Shown here piece by piece: positions 38,746-43,592 of a stretch of 43,592 nucleotides of DNA (position 1 is the first letter of the stretch; each line of letters begins with the position of its first letter). Origin of the DNA: Terriglobia bacterium. GTDB taxonomy: Bacteria > Acidobacteriota > Terriglobia > UBA7540. Where the stretch lies: NCBI GenBank assembly GCA_035712365.1, contig DASTAW010000043.1:1-43592 (forward strand), in the 5' to 3' direction. Position numbers and translations under genes: made by a program. The notes beneath the pieces are model-generated. The model saw only the letters and a program-made list of their open reading frames with translations, was not told the DNA's origin and searched no databases.

Positions 38746-38762
38746 TATATTGGTTCAATATA
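38746..38762. promoter_or_regulatory. palindromic operator candidate in divergent promoter region
   Basis: TATATTGGTTCAATATA is a perfect inverted repeat (7-bp arms, 3-base spacer). It lies between the leftward operon starting at 38578 and the rightward ORF at 38833. Its right arm overlaps a TATAAT on the plus strand (38759-38764), and a minus-strand TATAAT lies at 38768-38763, so one bound protein could control both directions. No regulator gene is adjacent. Confidence 0.55.
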
Positions 38763-38832
38763 ATTATAGCGGCTGTGTAAACAGCCCGACACTCGACAGT
38801 CAGCATGACTGCCGTCCGGCAGGAGGGCTGGT

Positions 38833-38988
38833 ATGACGAACGTGGGTGAGCCCGAAAGAATTGTGATTGTCGAGCCGCTGAAGGATCCAGTGCCGAGGGA
38901 GTTACCGCATGGGCCTGAAAAACCTTCTCAACCGGCTCAAGAACCGGAGGAACGGCCCGTCGACGCGCCACCCGGGAAGTCATCCTGA
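38833..38988 (+). CDS. small proline-rich ORF of unknown function
   Basis: A 51-residue frame with a near-perfect ribosome binding site (AGGAGG at 38821-38826, six bases before ATG). The product starts MTNVGEPERIVIVEPLKDP and continues as an acidic, proline-rich tail ending APPGKSS. It has no signal or membrane segment. A small hairpin, CTGCC-GTCC-GGCAG, abuts the ribosome binding site and could partly mask it. The end overlaps, in another frame, the first 80 bases of the next gene. The strong start signal and coherent composition favour a real gene, but no family is recognised and the overlapping frame could be the true one. Confidence 0.55.
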   Translation: MTNVGEPERIVIVEPLKDPVPRELPHGPEKPSQPAQEPEERPVDAPPGKSS

Positions 38989-39682
38989 GTCGGCTGTCGA
39001 GGGTATTCCTGACTTTGTTGAACCCCTGGTGGCATGGCGCGCGTGGAGAGTATGGACGCCATCGTCGCGCGATTCAAATTCTTGTCCGGCCTTGTGCAGC
39101 GTCATCCAGGATACGCCTTGGACGCCCCGAAAAAGGTTTTCGGCCGAGCATAGCTTTGATCTGGGGGCAAAGTGCCGGGGATTTCTAGCTCGGGACTGCT
39201 CCTGTGGAATTTATGCGTTTAAGGACCCCCTGGAGGCGTTTGTCTATCTGATAAAACTGCGTGACAGGCTGCTGAGCATGGCTGTGGAGTTTGCGCTTGG
39301 CACTGTGAGCCTTTGGGGCAAGGTCGTCGAGTGCGAACTGGGGTACAGAGCCCAATACGCCTACCCCCAGCATGTTTATCTGCCCGCCTCTTTTGCCCGG
39401 TTTTTGCCCAAAGTTACGCTGACGTTCGGCGTTATTGCGGGAGTTTATGTGTCTGCCTGCGAGGAGGAAATCAGCCTTCCGGTATTCTCGGGAACGCGTT
39501 CTCAGCAATCTCCGAGGCTGCATTTGAGGAACTCGGTATATCTTAGTGCCCAGGGTTTTCCTTACGAAGTTGGATTGTACGATACTATGGCCCCGTCCGG
39601 GCCAAGAGAGCCGTTACCTGACGCTAATGCAGACTTCCCGCCTCCTGATCCAGACTTACCCGGCGACTCTTGCTGGTCCTGA
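38909..39682 (+). CDS. conserved-looking protein of unknown function with CxCGIYA motif
   Basis: A 257-residue soluble protein. The likely core begins at EPLVAWRAWRVW (about 39-49), continues with DCSCGIYAFKDP (96-107) and SLWGKVVECELGYRAQYAYP (134-153), and ends in a proline-rich, acidic tail (DANADFPPPDPDLPGD). Cysteines 59, 63, 89, 97 and 99 might bind a metal. The pattern of Trp, the CxCGIYA motif and LWG looks like a defined domain, but I cannot name it. GAGGGAG lies seven bases before ATG 38909. The first ~27 residues overlap the 51-residue ORF and look unlike the rest, so translation could instead begin further in, for example at GTG 39029. Confidence 0.68.
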   Translation: MGLKNLLNRLKNRRNGPSTRHPGSHPESAVEGIPDFVEPLVAWRAWRVWTPSSRDSNSCPALCSVIQDTPWTPRKRFSAEHSFDLGAKCRGFLARDCSCGIYAFKDPLEAFVYLIKLRDRLLSMAVEFALGTVSLWGKVVECELGYRAQYAYPQHVYLPASFARFLPKVTLTFGVIAGVYVSACEEEISLPVFSGTRSQQSPRLHLRNSVYLSAQGFPYEVGLYDTMAPSGPREPLPDANADFPPPDPDLPGDSCWS

Positions 39683-39723
39683 AACAGCTTTCCCTTGCCT
39701 TCTGTGCCAGCGCCAATCGACTG

Positions 39724-39732
39724 TGCTATGAT
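39724..39732 (+). promoter_or_regulatory. extended -10 promoter of candidate RNA
   Basis: TGC-TATGAT fits the extended -10 consensus with one mismatch. The predicted transcript start at about 39739 coincides with the first base of a 13-bp hairpin. No -35 hexamer is visible at the right distance. Confidence 0.45.
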
Positions 39733-39738
39733 CTTGGA

Positions 39739-40100
39739 TGCTGCTCGCCTGCCGGTTTTCATCAGGCGAGCAGCACTGGCTCGCCGCAGCTCGAGTGATG
39801 GGCGTTTCCCAAAACGCTGCTGGTGTAGAGCGTGACTGGATGCCTGCGGGCAGGTTTGCCTTCGAAAATTTCAGGGGTCCTAATCCCAAAGCCGAGTTCA
39901 TCAAGGCGCAATGTGCGCCGCCGACTGAAAGCTGGTTCGGCCCAGGTAGAGGTTGTAATCGCAGAGGGATGGCGCGGTCGTAGCGCGGCCCGGCGTGAAA
40001 TTGAACCGCGGAGCAGTGGGTGAGGTGCAGGCCTCGTCGAGGGTGCTCCGACCATCCCCTTTTCTCGGTGGTGTGGTGGATAACCCGAAGGGTTATTTTT
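39739..40100 (+). ncRNA. candidate structured non-coding RNA
   Basis: This ~360-base stretch has its own extended -10, starts with a perfect 13-bp stem (TGCTGCTCGCCTG at 39739-39751 and CAGGCGAGCAGCA at 39763-39775), contains further stems such as GGCGCA-ATG-TGCGCC (near 39913-39930) and GAGG-TGCAG-GCCTC (near 40022-40036), and ends in an intrinsic terminator. Open frames exist on both strands but none reads like a protein. It does not show the conserved cores of RNase P RNA, tmRNA, SRP RNA or 6S RNA. It could also be a long untranslated region or decayed DNA. Confidence 0.4.
40080..40100 (+). terminator. intrinsic transcription terminator
   Basis: ATAACCC (40080-40086) and GGGTTAT (40090-40096) form a perfect 7-bp stem around a GAA loop, followed directly by TTTT. 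It would end any transcript coming from 38833-40080 and insulates the downstream gene. Confidence 0.8.
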
Positions 40101-40127
40101 GTCATCTGAATTATTCGTTCGTAAAAT
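40099..40127 (+). promoter_or_regulatory. sigma-70-like promoter of the DUF4382-like lipoprotein gene
   Basis: TTGTCA (40099-40104) and TAAAAT (40122-40127) are 17 bases apart, each with one mismatch to consensus. The -35 overlaps the T-run of the preceding terminator. The predicted transcript start is near 40134, only about 11 bases before ATG 40145. Confidence 0.7.
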
Positions 40128-40144
40128 CAACAGGATATTGGCTG

Positions 40145-41758
40145 ATGGCCTTGAAAAACTGCTTTCACCGGCGTGGAACTGATACCCCGACCTCCGGTAG
40201 AGGTACACCTGGTGATGGAATTCGGCGTCGGAGAGTTAGTGCCGGGCTGTGGTTGGCACTGGCAGCAACTTTGCTGATGGTAGCCTGTGGGGGTTCGTCG
40301 TCCAACAACCTGCAGCAAAAGCCGAACTCCAACGGAGCGCTCTACACCTTCGTCGCCGACACCCCGTCCTGCGACGTCCTGTCATTTGGTACTTTCTTCA
40401 CGAGCATGAATCTGCATAGGGCCGGCAAGCCCTCGACCTCCCAGGTGGCGGTATGGCCGACGGCCGTTGCGCCGACATCGCCTGTAGTTGAAATGAGTAC
40501 CCTGCGCGACATCATGTCCATAGCGAACCTGACGTCCATCCCGCCGGGTACCTACGATCAGGCAATTTTGAAGGTGGTCGTAAACTCTGCTGCCACGTAT
40601 GATCCCACACAGAACCCGCCCTTCAAAAGGTTTTCTCCAAGCCTTAGCTCGGACACGGTAACCATTAACCTGCAGCCAGCCCTCACCATTACGTCTGGCA
40701 AGATCAGCGCACTCATGATTGATCTCGATCTGCCACAGTCCCTCAACGTGGATTCGCAAGGTCAGTTGACGGGGAGCGTCACATGGGTGTTTTCCGGCTT
40801 TCCGATGGTGCCATCCGGCGCTACAGGCTTCGGCGAAATGGACAGTATCTACGGGTTTGTGCGCACGGTGAACAGTTCGAGTCCCGGCGCCGGGTTTACC
40901 AGCAGTTTTCAATTACAAACCCATACAGCGACGCTGACGGGAAACGGCCCTGCGCTCAACGTAGACCTGACGGACAGCACAGACCTGTGCATGAACGGAG
41001 CCTGCGGCGTGCCGGTCTCGGACATCGACCAACTGACCACCGGCAGTTACGTCGAAGTTGACGCGTACGTCAACGAGACGGGCAACGTGGTTGCCAATAG
41101 AGTCCAGGTGGAAGATCGGGAGTCGCTAAGCGATAATCTCCTGGCCTATGTCGGCCCTGTTCTCGACGTGACGAAGGACGCCAACGGCAATGCGATTCAA
41201 TTTGACATGCTGGTGCGCGAGACCGAACCGCCTGACGCCACAGACATTCCCAACAGTACCGCTGTCACTGTGTATGTTCCTCAATCCGCCACTTTTAATC
41301 CTCTGTTGATTTCGCCTGACATCATGAACCTGGCATCCAATGGCAATCTTTCCTTTGCCGTCAACTCCCTTGTTCCTGGGCAGGAAGTGGTGGTGCACGG
41401 AGCTTTCTCAAAAGCATCTGGCGGCATCACCACTGTCACTGCCAACTCGGTTTACCCACGTTTCCAGGCCGTCCAGGGCATGTTTTCTTTGCTGGCGGGC
41501 AGTCCCGGTTCTGATAACAAGACCGGAGCGTTTCAAATGGCGCCATGTAATGGCCTTCTCGGCAGCAACCCTTTTATGGTGGTGACAGACGGTCAGACCC
41601 TTTTCGAGAACACCAGTGGATTGAGCACGCTTTCGCCTACCACACCCGTGCTGGCGCGTGGACAGATGTTTTTTAGCACTGGTGGCAGCACCATCAACGG
41701 AGTTCCAATTCCAGCGGGAACAGCGGTCCTGGTGGCCAACCGGGTTCGCCAGTTCTAA
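40145..41758 (+). CDS. DUF4382/DUF5666-like lipoprotein
   Basis: A 537-residue lipoprotein. A basic N-terminal stretch is followed by a hydrophobic helix and lipobox (LWLALAATLLMVACGGSSS, Cys48). A DUF4382-like domain follows (LYTFVADTPSCDVLSFGTFF, then LTSIPPGTYDQAILKVVV and the Leu/Ile-rich KISALMIDLDLPQSL). After it come DUF5666-like beta units (GPALNVDLTDS, TGSYVEVDAYVNETGNVVAN, LVPGQEVVVHGAFSKASGG). The protein would be anchored in the outer or inner membrane facing the periplasm or surface. ATG 40145 was chosen because it lies just after a strong promoter; an open frame from 39995 reads through the candidate RNA and terminator. The function is unknown. It is probably monocistronic. Confidence 0.85.
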   Translation: MALKNCFHRRGTDTPTSGRGTPGDGIRRRRVSAGLWLALAATLLMVACGGSSSNNLQQKPNSNGALYTFVADTPSCDVLSFGTFFTSMNLHRAGKPSTSQVAVWPTAVAPTSPVVEMSTLRDIMSIANLTSIPPGTYDQAILKVVVNSAATYDPTQNPPFKRFSPSLSSDTVTINLQPALTITSGKISALMIDLDLPQSLNVDSQGQLTGSVTWVFSGFPMVPSGATGFGEMDSIYGFVRTVNSSSPGAGFTSSFQLQTHTATLTGNGPALNVDLTDSTDLCMNGACGVPVSDIDQLTTGSYVEVDAYVNETGNVVANRVQVEDRESLSDNLLAYVGPVLDVTKDANGNAIQFDMLVRETEPPDATDIPNSTAVTVYVPQSATFNPLLISPDIMNLASNGNLSFAVNSLVPGQEVVVHGAFSKASGGITTVTANSVYPRFQAVQGMFSLLAGSPGSDNKTGAFQMAPCNGLLGSNPFMVVTDGQTLFENTSGLSTLSPTTPVLARGQMFFSTGGSTINGVPIPAGTAVLVANRVRQF

Positions 41759-41834
41759 CCGGAGGCATCCTCAGTCCATGTTATTTGAGTCTCCGGAGGT
41801 TCAGCTTGGCAGCTCATTCCCTTACCGCCGGCAG

Positions 41835-42362
41835 TCATTTTCTTTTTGATTTTCTTCTTTGGGCGGGCAGTCGGGTGAACTTCAAGTCTTTCCCTCGCTT
41901 AAGCTTGGTGACGTAGATAATCTGGCCTGCGTGAAAGGCGAAATGCTCCGCTACGCGGCATACAGCCTGGTACCCGGTGACCCGGAAACCCTGGATGGAA
42001 TAGGATTGCAGAAGATCAGGCTGGCGGAGGTTTGTCAGCACCGCCTGGGCCTCCTTTACAGTGCTCCGCATCCCGTCGATGAGTCTGCAGCGGGGAATCG
42101 GGCCCGTCTCCGCAAATTCACGGTCCCGGTCGCGCAGGTCGGCCTGCCTTCCCAGGCCGGCGATAATCCATTGGCGAACGTTTCCCTGAAGGTGTAAAAC
42201 CATATTGCCCACGCTGTTCGATGCGGGGTTCGGCCGCCACCAGATTTCGTCCTCGGCAAGGAGCTCCAGGCATCGGGCAATGCGCGGAGGATAAACTTCC
42301 ATCAGCGCGTGACATGCCTCTTTCAACAAAGCGCCCGTCAGGTCTGGGTCAAGTTCCTTCAT
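41835..42362 (-). CDS. DinB-like (DUF1572-type) putative metal-dependent protein
   Basis: A 175-residue four-helix-bundle protein of the DinB/YfiT superfamily. The metal-binding triad is visible: H57 in NMVLHLQGNVRQWI, and H140 and H144 in VAEHFAFHAGQIIY. The loop WWRPNPASNSVGN is typical of this subgroup. A lysine/arginine-rich tail follows. Relatives include thiol-transferases that use bacillithiol or mycothiol, but most members have no known activity. ATG 42362 overlaps the stop codon of the glycosylase gene (ATGA), so the two are translated together; the longer frame to 42473 would run inside that gene. A role in stress or detoxification linked to DNA repair is inferred from this coupling. 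Confidence 0.87.
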   Translation of the reverse strand: MKELDPDLTGALLKEACHALMEVYPPRIARCLELLAEDEIWWRPNPASNSVGNMVLHLQGNVRQWIIAGLGRQADLRDRDREFAETGPIPRCRLIDGMRSTVKEAQAVLTNLRQPDLLQSYSIQGFRVTGYQAVCRVAEHFAFHAGQIIYVTKLKRGKDLKFTRLPAQRRKSKRK

Positions 42363-43330
42363 CTCCGCCTCGTCCCGGAATATATTTCTGCCAGCAGGCT
42401 TTCCTTCCACTCCGGCCGTTCCCAGTAGGTGAGCCAAAGATAGAAAGTGGCATAACTTCGCCACCCCGCCCATTTTCTCCCGATCTGCTCAACGCGGGCC
42501 GAGGTAGGCGCCTTGCGAAGCCGGTAGAAAATTTGTACGGCTTTTTGCAGCCCCACGTCGCCTGACGGCAGGTGGTCAAGCATTCCCAGCGCCCGAAGGC
42601 AGACATACTCGGCTGTCCACGGGCCGACTCCTTTGTGCTCCAATAGTGCCGCACGTGCCTCATCGGGTGGCGCGGACCTTAGCCGCTCGAGGTTAAGTTT
42701 GCCGTCGGCAATGGCACGAGAAATGCCCGTGATGTAACGCGCCTTGGGCCCTGAGATCTGGAGCTTCCGAAAGTCTGCCGGAGTTGCAGAGGCCAGCGCG
42801 GGAGGCTCCGGGAAGACGTGGTAGCTCGTTCCGTTAAACTCTACGCTTTCGCCGTAGGCTTCAACCAGCGCCCTTTTCACCTGGTGCGCAAACGCCAGAT
42901 TCACCTGCTGCTCAAGGATGGCGCAGACTACGCACTCATACACGGAGGGGGCTTGCGGAATGCGCATGCCCTGGAAATGGTCAACAAGCCTGCTCAGGAC
43001 TTTGTCATTGCTCGCCAGGCTGTGAAACGGCGCCAGATCCAGCGCAGCGGCGAACTGGCGTGAGACCACCTGCTGAACCTGACCACGCACTGTCCTTCCA
43101 TTCGGGCCTCTCAGCACTCTGACCCGCAGGCTGCGTGCGGTGGCGTGGAGTTCCTCCGCCACGCCATAAAGCACGGGCCGCCCGTCAATCCAGATGGCGC
43201 GCCGGTATTCGCCGTCCTCGTAGTGGTCCATCAGCGGTTCATGGGGCCGACCGTTCAGAGTGGAAGGCGGGCTCAGGATGAACTTCAGTGTGCGAACGAA
43301 GTTGAACGGCTGTTGTGGTTCAATCAACAT
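42359..43330 (-). CDS. AlkA-type DNA-3-methyladenine glycosylase
   Basis: A 323-residue HhH-GPD base-excision enzyme that removes alkylated purines from DNA. An N-terminal AlkA-like beta domain (about 1-105, with FNFVRTLKFILSPPSTLNGR) precedes the helical core. The helix-hairpin-helix is LLEHKGVGPWTAEYVCLRAL (229-248) and the catalytic aspartate is D258 in LPSGDVGLQKAV. The C-terminal PEWKESLL segment is typical. There is no iron-sulfur cluster, as expected for AlkA. No Ada-type activator domain is fused. It lies upstream of, and overlaps, the DinB-like gene. AGGAG is about 14 bases before ATG 43330, somewhat far. Confidence 0.9.
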   Translation of the reverse strand: MLIEPQQPFNFVRTLKFILSPPSTLNGRPHEPLMDHYEDGEYRRAIWIDGRPVLYGVAEELHATARSLRVRVLRGPNGRTVRGQVQQVVSRQFAAALDLAPFHSLASNDKVLSRLVDHFQGMRIPQAPSVYECVVCAILEQQVNLAFAHQVKRALVEAYGESVEFNGTSYHVFPEPPALASATPADFRKLQISGPKARYITGISRAIADGKLNLERLRSAPPDEARAALLEHKGVGPWTAEYVCLRALGMLDHLPSGDVGLQKAVQIFYRLRKAPTSARVEQIGRKWAGWRSYATFYLWLTYWERPEWKESLLAEIYSGTRRR

Positions 43331-43471
43331 GGTTGCTGGACTTGCTCCTTATGGGTCCTTTGGCTCCGGACCTCCCCCGCTTCGGCGTCGTGGGTCGCGC
43401 CGCTCACAGCGCTCTGCTATTCTGGCCGAGTGCGGCGGAATTCTCAACTGGGCGTATGGAGACATGTTAAA

Positions 43472-43566
43472 TGTAACTGATGAGAGGCTGTCGAGACATT
43501 TAAGGATGTAACCCGTCGCGCCGTTTTAGGTGTAACCCGAATCCAGGGAGATGGAGGAGGGTTGCC
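43472..43566 (+). mobile_element. probable left end of an insertion sequence
   Basis: Three TGTAAC words (43472-43477, 43507-43512, 43531-43536), the last two extended to TGTAACCC, lie just before a transposase-like start at 43567. Directly repeated short words at an element end often serve as transposase-binding sites. The outer boundary is not certain: the element may begin near 43472. The rest lies outside the window. Confidence 0.45.
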
Positions 43567-43592
43567 ATGAGTCGTCACTCGAGACGGGAGTA
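43567..43592 (+). CDS. start of a transposase/integrase gene (partial)
   Basis: ATG 43567 has a strong ribosome binding site (GGAGGAGGG) and opens a frame reading MSRHSRREY before the window ends. A start of the form MSRxxRREYL is common in a group of rve-type (DDE) transposases/integrases found in insertion sequences. With only nine residues this is suggestive, not proof; the TGTAAC repeats upstream support it. Confidence 0.5.

Noticed and set aside
39739-40100. Identification as RNase P RNA, tmRNA, 6S RNA or SRP RNA
   Set aside because: The conserved core sequences (for example GAGGAAAGTCC of RNase P, or the tRNA-like end of tmRNA) were not found on either strand.
39656-40208. Two ~149-residue minus-strand frames over the candidate RNA
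   Set aside because: They read through a strong hairpin and the terminator, overlap each other in different frames, and have no recognisable domain. They remain the main alternative to an RNA.

Overview
The window looks like chromosomal DNA of an acidobacterium (Acidobacteriota), probably from an environmental genome. This rests on marker families seen together: two very long 'acidobacterial duplicated orphan permease' (ADOP) proteins flanking a PadR regulator, a VWFA-related acidobacterial protein, Oar-like TonB-receptor barrels, and a GWxTD-domain protein next to a carboxypeptidase-regulatory-like protein. No rRNA, tRNA or CRISPR array was seen.

Layout from left to right. 1-1000: a short, possibly interrupted left edge, then a VapBC-type toxin-antitoxin pair with a promoter and an inverted repeat lying over the antitoxin start. 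1264-7309 (minus strand): ADOP permease, PadR regulator, ADOP permease. 7703-9614 (plus): purD and purE. 9808-10608 (minus): msrB and a small coiled-coil protein. 10725-11804 (plus): mtnA. 11918-16877 (minus): a MacAB-like efflux operon with a membrane-fusion protein, an ATPase and two separate FtsX/MacB permeases. 17365-20954 (plus): a GWxTD lipoprotein/secreted protein and a carboxypeptidase-regulatory-like outer-membrane protein, behind a near-consensus sigma-70 promoter. 21201-25422 (plus): a PDZ/7TM/GAF/PAS histidine kinase translationally overlapping an NtrC-type regulator. 25490-29245 (minus): a CPBP membrane protease and uvrA.

29464-34017 (minus): the most unusual locus, a three-gene, tightly coupled operon with its own consensus-like promoter. 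It encodes an Oar-like outer-membrane barrel that has a signal peptide but lacks the usual carboxypeptidase-like and plug domains, a secreted VWA protein with a degenerate metal site, and a membrane-anchored coiled-coil protein. 34316-38578 (minus): a second operon pairing a glycine-rich secreted repeat protein with a complete Oar-like receptor that also carries a glycine-rich stretch. 38833-39682 (plus): a 51-residue proline-rich ORF overlapping a conserved-looking 257-residue protein, divergent from the previous operon across a 17-bp palindrome. 39739-40100: a gene-free stretch with its own extended -10 promoter, several strong hairpins and an intrinsic terminator, a candidate non-coding RNA. 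40145-41758 (plus): a DUF4382/DUF5666-like lipoprotein. 41835-43330 (minus): an AlkA-type DNA glycosylase coupled to a DinB-like protein. The right edge holds the start of a transposase-like gene.

Two genome-wide themes are visible. First, several intergenic spaces hold short palindromic repeats, one family of which shows compensatory base changes in its stem. Second, several genes have a -10 element so close to the start codon that the transcript would be leaderless or nearly so. All promoter, operator and RNA calls come from reading motifs by eye and have not been tested against any database.
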